A stretch of 64,000 nucleotides of DNA from Brevibacillus porteri. Its GTDB lineage: Bacteria > Bacillota > Bacilli > Brevibacillales > Brevibacillaceae. Under the pieces are notes generated by a model. That model did not search any database. It was given only the letters and a program-made list of their open reading frames with translations, and had not been told where the DNA came from. Each line of letters starts with the position of its first letter. The first letter of the stretch is position 1. The stretch lies in assembly GCF_003013475.1 (NCBI RefSeq), contig NZ_PXZO01000038.1, positions 1 through 64,000 of the forward strand, in the 5' to 3' direction. This document shows positions 54,468 to 61,981 of this stretch, piece by piece. The translations under genes and the position numbers were made by a program.

Positions 54468-54848
54468 ATGATACATTACGAAATTGTGTTCGATGATCAG
54501 GCAGATAAACTACGTATCTGCTTACCAGAACATTTATCGATTATAGAAGAATTTTTAGAAGTCGAGGTTCGATCAGAACTCTCGAAGAACTTAATTTTAG
54601 ACAGGATACAAAGAGTGGTATCTGGTGAAGAAGAAGTATCAGATGGTACTGGAAATTTATACAGTTCCGAAATACGGAGGGATTATACTCGAATTTATAA
54701 CTCATACGTTGAGGAACAACTAGAAAAGGGTATAGACACTGGCGAGGATTTGGAGTCGATCATTGAAACAAAGTATTTTGCAGAGCTAGTTACGATTTGG
54801 ATGAATGCTCTAAATGCGTATAGACAACAACGCGATTCTACGAAATGA
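54468..54848 (+). CDS. Probable immunity protein for the EndoU toxin
   Basis: Soluble acidic protein of 126 residues starting at an ATG behind CTAGGAGGAATCCTT. Position, size and acidity fit an immunity protein directly downstream of its toxin. The opening MIHYEIVFDDQADKLRICLP and the segment IEEFLEVEVRSELSKNLI recall small Bacillus proteins found next to secreted nucleases, but I cannot name the family. It would bind the EndoU domain and block RNA cleavage. This is inferred from context. Confidence 0.6.
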   Translation: MIHYEIVFDDQADKLRICLPEHLSIIEEFLEVEVRSELSKNLILDRIQRVVSGEEEVSDGTGNLYSSEIRRDYTRIYNSYVEEQLEKGIDTGEDLESIIETKYFAELVTIWMNALNAYRQQRDSTK

Positions 54849-54893
54849 TTGAAAGAACGGATAGTATTAAAGAAAACAGAAGTAGATAGCCAC

Positions 54894-54926
54894 AAAAAGC
54901 CGCTTATTTAGTTAAGCGGCTTTTTC
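54894..54926 (+). terminator. Terminator after the toxin-immunity pair
   Basis: AAAAAGCCGCTT pairs perfectly with AAGCGGCTTTTT around an 8-base loop. Confidence 0.93.
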
Positions 54927-55055
54927 GTAAATGCCTTTGGAGAAATTAAGTGATCATTGCCTTATGGATTCCTATCAATAGTATTGCACCCTCTAAAAAG
55001 AGAGTTTTCCATTTTCTCCTTTCCTCACTCTATTAGAAAGTGTAATCTATTTAAA

Positions 55056-55080
55056 AATGATTCAAATCGATTATATCATT
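55056..55080. promoter_or_regulatory. Inverted repeat upstream of the quorum-sensing regulator
   Basis: AATGAT and ATCATT are arms separated by 13 bases (AATGATTCAAATCGATTATA, then TCATT). The repeat lies about 60 bases before the regulator start, where an autoregulatory operator would be expected. Its use by the regulator is a guess. Confidence 0.35.
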
Positions 55081-55138
55081 CGTGGTTTAATGTGCTATCA
55101 TATCCATAAAAAGGAATCATCAGGAGGGTGTATTTGCT

Positions 55139-56422
55139 GTGATTTCAGAGGGAAAGACCTTTGGGGGCATATTACGAGTATATCGAAATAGAGCAAACTT
55201 AACACTGACTGAGTTATCAGAAAGAACAGGTGTAGCTTCTGGAACCATTAGTAAGATAGAATCTGATGCATTTACTTTACCAAATATGCAGCATGTAATG
55301 AAACTGGCAAAAGTACTGGATATTCCACTTTATACAGCGATCGTACCCTATTTACATAAAATGAAGCGCGAAGCGACACTGCGGTCTCTATTAGAGGCTG
55401 TGATGCAAGAGAAGAATGTGGTTCTTACCAACAAAGTAGCTTTGCAATTGTTAAATTGTCCTAAAAGCAATACATTTCTTTCTTTAGACTATCTGTATCA
55501 AACAGCAGGAACGGAAACGGATGAAGAACTGCGCTTGGCTCTTTATGACGTGATCTGTGACTACTCACGCGAGCATGGAATTCCTTTGTATCTGGCAAGA
55601 TCGCTTTTCCAACGCTATATGATTCGACGTGAAAATCTAAGCCAGTTAGATCAAACTTATGTAGAGGGTAAGGAGCTATTACACTATACATCCTATCTGC
55701 ATATCAATGAGCGAATTTTGACCTACTATAAATTTTCCTTCCATGCATTGCGTCTTGGATTCTATTCAGATTGTATTCATCTGTGTAAACAAGGTCTTGA
55801 AATCGACCATAGTCAGAGTGAGCAAAAAGCAGCAGCGATCCTTGCGATCATCATTTCCTATTTTGAGCTGGAAGACTACACATTGGGACATTTTTATCTG
55901 GAGAGATACGAAATGTTCGATTATCCCGAAGTACATAAACATGCCAGACATATTCGGGGGAAACTATACGGAAAGACAGGGAAATTTGATAAGGCCATTC
56001 CGGTATTACAAGAATGTCTTGCGCAGCAAGCACAAGATGACAAGATTGTGATCGCGAATGATTTGTTGGAGATTTATATTCAGGTAGGAGAAGAAGAGAA
56101 AATCCGTGATCTGTTTTTGGCAGAAGCATCGATCTTGCCGAAGAGTCTCACTACTCCGAATCAATACAATCAAATGGGCCTGTATTTCCGAACGAAGGGC
56201 ACCTTTTACATTCAAAAAAACGAAGTAAACTTAGGAATCGAGAGTCTTGTGGAGAGCGTGAATTACTATCGGGCAATCAATGAGATCAAACAAGCAGATA
56301 AGAGTCTGAGCGTTCTTTTTGAATTCTATGTGTCAAAGAAAAAAAATCTTCCTTTTGGTATACTCCATAAATTGGTAAACGTGTATAATGGAAGTAATCA
56401 TAGAACCAAACAGGAGGTATAG
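55139..56422 (+). CDS. RRNPP-family quorum-sensing regulator (HTH plus TPR)
   Basis: Cytoplasmic peptide-responsive regulator of 427 residues. Residues 8-64 are a Cro/CI-type helix-turn-helix (LTELSERTGVASGTISKIES). The rest is all-helical with degenerate tetratricopeptide repeats, for example KAAAILAIIISYFELEDYTL, ARHIRGKLYGKTGKFDKAIP and YNQMGLYFRTKGTFYIQKNE. This is the layout of PlcR, NprR, AimR and related RRNPP proteins. The GTG start follows AGGAGGGTG by 8 bases. A secreted 40-codon peptide gene begins 3 bases after the stop codon, with its ribosome site inside this gene. It should bind the re-imported mature peptide and change DNA binding. Which RRNPP subgroup it joins is unclear. Confidence 0.87.
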   Translation: MISEGKTFGGILRVYRNRANLTLTELSERTGVASGTISKIESDAFTLPNMQHVMKLAKVLDIPLYTAIVPYLHKMKREATLRSLLEAVMQEKNVVLTNKVALQLLNCPKSNTFLSLDYLYQTAGTETDEELRLALYDVICDYSREHGIPLYLARSLFQRYMIRRENLSQLDQTYVEGKELLHYTSYLHINERILTYYKFSFHALRLGFYSDCIHLCKQGLEIDHSQSEQKAAAILAIIISYFELEDYTLGHFYLERYEMFDYPEVHKHARHIRGKLYGKTGKFDKAIPVLQECLAQQAQDDKIVIANDLLEIYIQVGEEEKIRDLFLAEASILPKSLTTPNQYNQMGLYFRTKGTFYIQKNEVNLGIESLVESVNYYRAINEIKQADKSLSVLFEFYVSKKKNLPFGILHKLVNVYNGSNHRTKQEV

Positions 56423-56425
56423 GTC

Positions 56426-56548
56426 ATGAAGAAATGGATATTGTCTTTGTGTATGTTAACCGCCTTCATTACAATGCCAGTTTTAGCAGAACAACCAGCC
56501 AAGCAATCCAATCTGATTATCCAATATGGCTGGCCGGAGCCTTGGTAA
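56426..56548 (+). CDS. Secreted quorum-sensing pheromone precursor, 40 aa
   Basis: Short gene with a perfect AGGAGG ribosome site (56412-56417). The product has a Sec signal peptide (basic MKKW, hydrophobic LSLCMLTAFITMPVLA, predicted cleavage after A21), a polar spacer (EQPAKQSN) and the aromatic, proline-containing C-terminus LIIQYGWPEPW. This is the standard layout of RRNPP pheromones such as Phr, PapR, NprX and AimP, whose last 5-10 residues are released outside and re-imported by an oligopeptide permease. The mature signal is probably YGWPEPW or a similar C-terminal fragment; the exact cut is unknown. It is coupled to the regulator gene and followed by a terminator. Confidence 0.85.
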   Translation: MKKWILSLCMLTAFITMPVLAEQPAKQSNLIIQYGWPEPW

Positions 56549-56568
56549 TCATCTGAACAATACGATCA

Positions 56569-56596
56569 ATGCCCTCCAATTGGAGGGCATTTGTTA
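56569..56596 (+). terminator. Terminator after the pheromone gene
   Basis: AATGCCCTCCAATTGGAGGG followed by CATTTGTT forms a perfect 11-bp stem (ATGCCCTCCAA with TTGGAGGGCAT) with little or no loop, and a short T-rich tail. Confidence 0.7.
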
Positions 56597-56628
56597 TAAG
56601 TACAATACGTTTCATACACGAAGAAATC

Positions 56629-56730
56629 CACAGCTGTACAGAAGTCCTGTCACATGCTTGGAAGGAGACCGCCCGAACGAAGGGAGGAAAAAGGCGACTG
56701 GAAAGCATGTGGCAGGGCTTCCACCTGACC
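56629..56730. other. Long imperfect hairpin element, possible ncRNA or MITE-like repeat
   Basis: GAAGTCCTGTCACATGCTTG (56641-56660) pairs with AAAGCATGTGGCAGGGCTTC (56702-56721), about 18 of 20 positions counting G-T pairs. They enclose a purine-rich 41-base loop that contains GGAAGGAGACC and GAAGGGAGGAAAAAGG. No open reading frame with a ribosome site is present. It lies between the pheromone terminator and a promoter-like AT-rich tract. It could be a small RNA, a leader structure or a miniature repeat. Copy number in the genome would separate these options. Confidence 0.45.
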
Positions 56731-56776
56731 ACAACAGTTGGGAAGCAACCCAGTAAGGTTTTACTTGAGTAATTCG

Positions 56777-56816
56777 TTATAATTAATTATAACTAGTTAT
56801 ATATAGTTATAATTGG
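56777..56816. repeat. Four tandem 10-bp AT-rich repeats
   Basis: TTATAATTAA, TTATAACTAG, TTATATATAG and TTATAATTGG follow one another without gaps, so the TTATA cores recur once per helical turn. They lie 20 bases before the start of a 79-residue gene and overlap its likely promoter region. Such phased direct repeats are typical of cooperative regulator binding or intrinsic DNA bending. Confidence 0.75.
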
Positions 56817-56836
56817 TATGGGGGTAGCGGATACAG

Positions 56837-57076
56837 ATGGTGACGACGACGATGGTCAATTCGCAAAAATTATGGATGGTGGTTAAGCGGATGGAGCCTC
56901 ATTTGATCCGCAATCAGGCCAATATGGAGAAGCTTTTGAAAATGCTCATGATCCACGATGTTTCGAACGGCGATATCAAAGAGCTTTGGAGCGAGTTCGA
57001 AAGCAATGAAACGTATGAAGCGAAAGTTGCCCATGCCATTATTCGTCTGATCGACCAAATAGAAATCGAAATCTAG
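56837..57076 (+). CDS. Hypothetical protein, 79 aa
   Basis: Small, mostly helical soluble protein; I do not recognise the family. The sequence has several Met codons near the start (residues 1, 6 and 14), so the exact start is uncertain. GGGGGT lies 12 bases before the first ATG. The C-terminal half is acidic with KVAHAIIRLIDQIEIEI. Its promoter region carries the four phased 10-bp repeats. It has its own terminator. Confidence 0.65.
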   Translation: MVTTTMVNSQKLWMVVKRMEPHLIRNQANMEKLLKMLMIHDVSNGDIKELWSEFESNETYEAKVAHAIIRLIDQIEIEI

Positions 57077-57077
57077 C

Positions 57078-57128
57078 TGACTACCATATGCTGTGTCCCG
57101 TGTGGACTGGCTATGGTAGTTTTTTTCT
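57078..57128 (+). terminator. Terminator after the 79-aa gene
   Basis: GACTACCATA pairs with TATGGTAGTTTTTTTC across a loop with a further GTGTCCCGTG pairing. Confidence 0.88.
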
Positions 57129-57193
57129 GCTTTCGCACACAATGGGCGCATGTGCCATAGGCTGATGGTAGCTTTTTTGCTGAGGTGATACAC

Positions 57194-57667
57194 ATGAGAC
57201 GCCCGGATAATCAGCCGGATTTTATCGGTGCCCTTCTAAGTATGATCCTTGGAGTCTTCATTTCGTTCGAGGCCTATCGTCTGGAGGCATTTTCGACGTC
57301 GTTATACGTAGGGGATCACACGCTGCCAGCGATTCTCGGTTTATTGTTTTTCATGCTGGGAGGTGTGCTTCTTATCCAATCATTCCGTGTGACGGAGGAA
57401 GCCTCTTCGCCCAATCCCGGACCGCTTCTTCCTGGAAAAAGGCTGCGCCTACTGCTTTGCTTTTTATTCCTGTTGCTGTATGTCTGGCTGCTCGGCGCGA
57501 TCGGTTACACAATGGCTACGCTCTTTGTCTCCTTTGCCTTTTTTATCCTGATCGGCAGTTATCGGTGGCGTACGTCCATCGTGTACTCTGTTCTTTTGAC
57601 AGGGGGGCTGTATGTGGTGTTCATCTATTCGCTGCATATCACACTGCCTGGAGGAGTTTTGCTTTAG
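57194..57667 (+). CDS. tctB: Tripartite tricarboxylate transporter, small membrane subunit TctB
   Basis: Small four-helix membrane subunit of 157 residues with the TctB pattern: an N-terminal helix (FIGALLSMILGVFISFEAYR), the G-rich second helix LPAILGLLFFMLGGVLLIQS, and two C-terminal helices after a basic loop. It assembles with TctA in the cytoplasmic membrane. The ATG has GAGGTGA five bases upstream. It starts the tctBAC operon; tctA follows after 18 bases. Confidence 0.85.
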   Translation: MRRPDNQPDFIGALLSMILGVFISFEAYRLEAFSTSLYVGDHTLPAILGLLFFMLGGVLLIQSFRVTEEASSPNPGPLLPGKRLRLLLCFLFLLLYVWLLGAIGYTMATLFVSFAFFILIGSYRWRTSIVYSVLLTGGLYVVFIYSLHITLPGGVLL

Positions 57668-57685
57668 AGCAAGCATGAGAAGGAG

Positions 57686-59212
57686 GTGCTGATTATCGAG
57701 ACGTTCCAACTATTACTGGCTGGTTTTGCTTCAGCCCTCACCCCGGAGCATTTGCTCATGGCAGCACTCGGCGCTCTTATCGGCACCTTTGTAGGTGTAT
57801 TGCCCGGTCTCGGTCCCACTTCTGCCATCGCGATTCTGCTTCCAGTGACAGCTGTCCTGGAGCCGACACAAGGCATGATCATGTTGGCAGGGATTTATTA
57901 CGGTGCCATGTACGGTGGCTCGACGACAGCGATTCTGCTGAATATCCCGGGGGAGCTATCATCAGTCCCCACGTGTTTGGATGGCTATCCGCTCGCGAAA
58001 AAAGGGAGAGGTGGGCCGGCATTGGGGATATCCGCACTAGCTTCGTTTGGAGCAGGGGTACTCGGGGTAATCGGACTCGTCTTTTTCGCGCCCATTTTGG
58101 CAGATCAAGCGTTAAAATTCGGACCGCCTGAATATTTTGCGCTGATGATTTTGGCTCTCACGCTGATGGTCAGTCTATCAGGAGGATCATTGGTCAAATC
58201 GTTTTTGATGGGGGCATTCGGTTATTCGCTCGCTCTAGTTGGGCTGGGACCATCATCTGGCATGCCGCGCTTTGATTACGGTGTCCCCGCATTGGTCGGA
58301 GGTTTTGACATGATTAGCATCATCATCGGGTTGTTTGCGATTACAGAAGTCCTTAAAGGGATTGATGAAAAACGCACAGCTACCCTCATGGGCAAACCGG
58401 GCAGTGTCTACCCGAAAAAGGAAGACTTGAGAGTAAGTGCCGGGCCTATGCTGAGGGGCGGGATTGTCGGCTTTTTTCTTGGATTGCTGCCGGGCTGTTC
58501 GGCTGCGATCACGTCGTTTTTGGCGTACGATATGGAGAAAAAGCTATCGAAGCATCCCGAGAAGTTCGGTCAGGGAACGATCGAAGGGGTGGCGGCACCA
58601 GAAGCAGCGAATAATGCGACGAGCAGTGCGGGCTTCATCCCGCTGTTTTCGCTAGGGATTCCTTCCTCACCACCACTGGCGATTTTGTTGGCAGGCTTGA
58701 TGATCTACGGATTGACGCCAGGCCCAGTTTTGTTTGAACAAAATGCGAGCTTTGTCTGGACGGTCATCGCCTCGATGTTCGTGGGGAATGCAATGCTTCT
58801 CGTGCTGAACCTCCCGATGGTATGGGTGTGGGTGAAATTGACAAGGGTGCCATATGGCATCATGGCTCCGATTATCCTGATGTTCTGCACGATTGGGGCA
58901 TACAGTGTGCGGAACAGCATGTTTGATGTGTGGGTCGCGTTTCTGTTTGGCGGACTTGGGTATGTCTTTTCCAAATATAAATGGCCAGTTGTTCCGCTGG
59001 TTTTGTGCTTCATTTTGGGACCTCTTCTGGAAGAATCATTCATTCAAACGATGGCGATGGGCTCGGGTGATCTCAGCATTGTTTTGTTCCGGCCTTTATC
59101 GTTGACCATCTTGCTGGCAGCAGGAACACTCTTGATCATCTCCATGATGCTGAACCGCCGGACACAGCAACGGTTGAAGGAAGAGAGAGACCGGGGAGTA
59201 GATGTCGCGTAG
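57686..59212 (+). CDS. tctA: Tripartite tricarboxylate transporter, large membrane subunit TctA
   Basis: Channel subunit of about 506-508 residues with ten or more membrane segments. Conserved TctA motifs are ALGALIGTFVGVLPGLGPTS near the N-terminus, YYGAMYGGSTTAILLNIPGE, and EAANNATSSAGFIPLFSLGI about residue 305. Ion-coupled import of carboxylates is the family role. The start is unusual. The GTG given here lies inside the AAGGAGGTG ribosome site itself. The alignment of the family and the spacing favour ATT at 57692, just before IETFQLLLAGF, as a non-canonical start. The next gene overlaps it or begins just after it. Confidence 0.88.
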   Translation: MLIIETFQLLLAGFASALTPEHLLMAALGALIGTFVGVLPGLGPTSAIAILLPVTAVLEPTQGMIMLAGIYYGAMYGGSTTAILLNIPGELSSVPTCLDGYPLAKKGRGGPALGISALASFGAGVLGVIGLVFFAPILADQALKFGPPEYFALMILALTLMVSLSGGSLVKSFLMGAFGYSLALVGLGPSSGMPRFDYGVPALVGGFDMISIIIGLFAITEVLKGIDEKRTATLMGKPGSVYPKKEDLRVSAGPMLRGGIVGFFLGLLPGCSAAITSFLAYDMEKKLSKHPEKFGQGTIEGVAAPEAANNATSSAGFIPLFSLGIPSSPPLAILLAGLMIYGLTPGPVLFEQNASFVWTVIASMFVGNAMLLVLNLPMVWVWVKLTRVPYGIMAPIILMFCTIGAYSVRNSMFDVWVAFLFGGLGYVFSKYKWPVVPLVLCFILGPLLEESFIQTMAMGSGDLSIVLFRPLSLTILLAAGTLLIISMMLNRRTQQRLKEERDRGVDVA

Positions 59213-59225
59213 GGAGGAAGAGTCA

Positions 59226-60224
59226 GTGAGAGGGTATAAACAATGGGCGGCTGTCATCATGTCGTTGCTTTTGGCGGCAGTCGTTAGTGCATGTGGAAAT
59301 CAAGGTGCAGCCGAGTCGGCCTATCCATCGAAGCAGGTGGAGTATATCGTGCCGTATTCTGCTGGGGGCGGAGTCGACCTCGTGGCCAGAGCGGCAGCTG
59401 ATTATTTGAGCAAGGAATGGGGGCAGCCCATCATCGTCGTCAACAAGGCGGGAGGTGGTGGGGCAGTAGGAGCGGAGTATGCCTTAAAGCAAGCCAAAAA
59501 TGATGGTTACACAGCGCTTGCCGTCAATGTATCCAATACGACGATGCTCGCTGCTGGGATGAAAACGCCGCCGATTACAAACGAGGATCAAGTCTATTCG
59601 GCCAGGATTGGCAAAGGAACGCTTGCTTTTGCAGTAAAAGCCGACGCGCCTTGGAAAGATTTCGCTGAATTTTCCGCGTGGGTGCGCGCGAATCCGGAGC
59701 AGTTAACATGGACTTCTGTAGGGCCAGCAGGCTTTTCCGCATTTGGGGTAGCAGAGTGGCTGGATGTGATCGGAGCAGACTTCTCCAAGACGAGAATGAT
59801 CGTGACAAAAGGCGCTTCCGATTCCGTCCCGAAAGTCGCTGGAGGGCACGCGATTTTGGCGGTGCATACAGTAGGGGAAATCATGCCGATGCTGCAAGCG
59901 GGCAAGGTCAAAATCCTCGCCGTATCCGGTGACACGCGAAGTCCATTCCTGCCTGACGTCCCTACTGCGGAGGAGCAAGGCATTCAAGGCTTGTCGGTTT
60001 TCTGGTGGACCGGAGTGTCTTTTGCCAAAGGAACGCCAGAGTCGGTTATTCGCAAATGGGAAGAAGCGATTGCCAAGATGGAAAAGGACCCAGCCTTTTT
60101 GCAAAAGCTGAGTGAAATTCAGGTGGAGCCGGCATACGCGGTCAGTGAAGCATTTACGAAGGAAACACAGGCAGAAACAACGTACTACTTGGAATTGGCG
60201 ACCAAGAAGGGCATTCGAAAATAA
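59226..60224 (+). CDS. tctC: Tripartite tricarboxylate transporter substrate-binding protein TctC
   Basis: Extracytoplasmic solute receptor of the Bug/TctC family, 332 residues. A signal sequence ends in the lipobox VVSAC, so it is a membrane-anchored lipoprotein. The binding motifs are YPSKQVEYIVPYSAGGGVDL, IVVNKAGGGGAVGAEYAL, and SPFLPDVPTAEEQG near the C-terminus. GTG is used because it has GGGAGG eight bases upstream; an ATG at 59202 overlaps tctA and lies before that site. The carboxylate bound cannot be predicted. Confidence 0.88.
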   Translation: MRGYKQWAAVIMSLLLAAVVSACGNQGAAESAYPSKQVEYIVPYSAGGGVDLVARAAADYLSKEWGQPIIVVNKAGGGGAVGAEYALKQAKNDGYTALAVNVSNTTMLAAGMKTPPITNEDQVYSARIGKGTLAFAVKADAPWKDFAEFSAWVRANPEQLTWTSVGPAGFSAFGVAEWLDVIGADFSKTRMIVTKGASDSVPKVAGGHAILAVHTVGEIMPMLQAGKVKILAVSGDTRSPFLPDVPTAEEQGIQGLSVFWWTGVSFAKGTPESVIRKWEEAIAKMEKDPAFLQKLSEIQVEPAYAVSEAFTKETQAETTYYLELATKKGIRK

Positions 60225-60235
60225 GGGTAAACGAA

Positions 60236-60276
60236 AAAAGGGAGAATGGCTTAATAGCTGTTCTCCCTTTCCATCT
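60236..60276. terminator. Terminator after tctC
   Basis: AAAGGGAGAA pairs with TTCTCCCTTT around a loop with the inner pairing AATGGCTTAATAGCTGTT. It also serves the convergent GNAT gene. Confidence 0.8.
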
Positions 60277-60278
60277 AT

Positions 60279-60752
60279 TTATTTAGGTATCCGTTTTTCG
60301 TACCTGAATTTATAAAAACCATTTGCTGCGTTCGGCGCTGTCTCGCCGACCTTTTTGTAACCGCATTTCTCGTAAAAGTGCTGGTTGCGCTCGGCTTCAT
60401 AGCCGGTATCGAGCGTCCACTTCTTGATGTGTGGATACGCGGCCTCCATGAACTGCATGGTTTGGCTTCCGATACGCAAGTTTTGTTTATCAGGATCGAC
60501 ATAGATGATCCCCAGCTCCAAATGCTCATGATCGACTGGAAGGAGGCAAAAACCGCCAACGATCTGGTCATCCAGCAAGATCGTATAGTAATGGGCCTTT
60601 TGCATGAACAAAACATGCTGGTCAGGCTGGTCATGTCCGGCAGGGCCTTCTCCATACTTTTGGACGTCTTCTGCAAAGCAGCGAACAGCAATTTGGGTGA
60701 GTTGCTCCGCGTTCGCGGGGACAGCCTTTTTGAAAAAAACCATTGGACTCAT
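60279..60752 (-). CDS. GNAT-family N-acetyltransferase
   Basis: Single-domain acetyltransferase of 157 residues. Conserved GNAT elements are YTILLDDQIVGGFCLLPVDH, HLELGIIYVDPDKQNLRIGS (acetyl-CoA loop QNLRIG) and FYEKCGYKKVGET. The ATG follows GGAGATGATCTC. The substrate is unknown. It lies 95 bases downstream of the DUF418 gene on the same strand, so the two may be cotranscribed. Confidence 0.85.
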   Translation of the reverse strand: MSPMVFFKKAVPANAEQLTQIAVRCFAEDVQKYGEGPAGHDQPDQHVLFMQKAHYYTILLDDQIVGGFCLLPVDHEHLELGIIYVDPDKQNLRIGSQTMQFMEAAYPHIKKWTLDTGYEAERNQHFYEKCGYKKVGETAPNAANGFYKFRYEKRIPK

Positions 60753-60847
60753 GAGATCATCTCCAGTTCGTCTGACTACTTCGAAATTGGTGTATGTATG
60801 ATTAGCAAAATTCTCCTATATAGCAGACGGATGAACCCACAGAATGG

Positions 60848-61936
60848 TTACCTACTCATTTTTCTCATGAAGCTCTCCAACGGTCCCCTCTCGAACCAAC
60901 GTCTCCATACAAGCGTGAGCACAATGGAAAAAAGGAAGAATCCTACGGCGTAGAGCATCGCAAAAGCAAGCGTTTGATTTTCGAGTCTGCCAATCAAGGC
61001 GAGGAAGCCGAGCCCAACAATGATATGGCTGACGTAGTGTGTCAGTGTCAGCTGTCCGGTTTTTACCCATGTCTGCGTAAACCAGCTGTTCGCGAATTTT
61101 TCCGCAAAGCTGACGCACAGAAGGATGATAATGACAGCGGTGCTTGAGCTGGACAGCACATAAAACAGGTTGGGTGGGACTGGTTTCGTTCCCCATAAAA
61201 ATAGGGCCATCTCGCTTCCGACGACCGGAATAGAGAGCTTGATCAACCCATACGATAAAACTTCCAAGCTGACGAACAGAGCAGTTGCCCAGCCCAACAT
61301 ATTTTTGCGTACAGATCGATCGAGCAGGTTGAGTCGACCTAGCCACAAGCCGAGAAGGAAAAAGCACATCCAGGGAAATACCGGGTGATAGCCGTTGTAC
61401 AGCAAGTTGCGCAGGAATCCTTCGACTGTCCAAAAATCAAGATACTCGATAAATGGTTGCTTCGGGTTCCACCCTTGCATGTAGTTGAGCGACAATTGTA
61501 GCGTTTGAGCTGTGAGCAGGATACCGCTAAATGCGAGAAGAAGCGTTTTTTCCGATACGACGAGGAGGAAGGAGGCAATGAGCATATAGACACCGTAGTA
61601 ATGCAGGATGTCGCCGCTCCAACTACCGAGATAGAGCAACATCCCGGTCACGAATAAAAATGAGGAGCGCTTCCAAAGGACGTGGCGGCTAGCCTGCAAG
61701 AGGGCCGGGTCACCTGAGGTCCTGGCCTTTTTTGTCATATACGCAATGCCGATTCCCGCTAAAACAACGAATACGGTAGATGCTCTACCTTGAAACAAAC
61801 TGGATAAAGCGATGAGCCAGTCAGGTCCGTTATGCTCTGCGTTCAAGATGACAACGTAGTTGACGATCATCATGCCGAGCATGGCCCACGCCCGCGCAAA
61901 ATCGAGACCAATGACTCTGGTAGAAGACACTTTCAT
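60848..61936 (-). CDS. DUF418 / YeiB-like membrane protein
   Basis: Membrane protein of 362 residues with about ten hydrophobic helices. The opening RVIGLDFARAWAMLGMMIVN and FQGRASTVFVVLAGIGIAYM are typical of the heparan-alpha-glucosaminide acetyltransferase-like/DUF418 group. The C-terminal TGQLTLTHYVSHIIVGLGFL followed by WRRWFERGPLESFMR is the DUF418 signature. Members may transfer acyl groups across the membrane, but this is not shown. The start follows GGAGAGGAAAGAACCCAG. A perfect TetR-type palindrome lies 25 bases upstream. Confidence 0.85.
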   Translation of the reverse strand: MKVSSTRVIGLDFARAWAMLGMMIVNYVVILNAEHNGPDWLIALSSLFQGRASTVFVVLAGIGIAYMTKKARTSGDPALLQASRHVLWKRSSFLFVTGMLLYLGSWSGDILHYYGVYMLIASFLLVVSEKTLLLAFSGILLTAQTLQLSLNYMQGWNPKQPFIEYLDFWTVEGFLRNLLYNGYHPVFPWMCFFLLGLWLGRLNLLDRSVRKNMLGWATALFVSLEVLSYGLIKLSIPVVGSEMALFLWGTKPVPPNLFYVLSSSSTAVIIILLCVSFAEKFANSWFTQTWVKTGQLTLTHYVSHIIVGLGFLALIGRLENQTLAFAMLYAVGFFLFSIVLTLVWRRWFERGPLESFMRKMSR

Positions 61937-61961
61937 CTGGGTTCTTTCCTCTCCAATTTGA

Positions 61962-61981
61962 TTTACTTACCGGTAAGTAAA
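61962..61981. promoter_or_regulatory. Perfect 20-bp palindrome, TetR-type operator
   Basis: TTTACTTACCGGTAAGTAAA is a perfect 20-bp palindrome. The core ACTTACCGGTAAGT is the kind of site bound by TetR/AcrR dimers. It overlaps the expected promoter of the minus-strand DUF418 gene and faces the SDR gene 229 bases away. No TetR gene is present in the window, so the repressor acts in trans. Confidence 0.75.

Noticed and set aside
55139..56422. Regulator as a phage repressor rather than a quorum-sensing protein
   Set aside because: No phage genes are nearby, and the TPR-like C-terminus plus the directly coupled secreted peptide gene fit RRNPP signalling better; an arbitrium-like ancestry cannot be excluded.
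56526..56772. Overlapping 67- and 76-codon frames across the hairpin element
   Set aside because: They lack ribosome sites, run through the pheromone terminator and hairpin, and have low-complexity translations.
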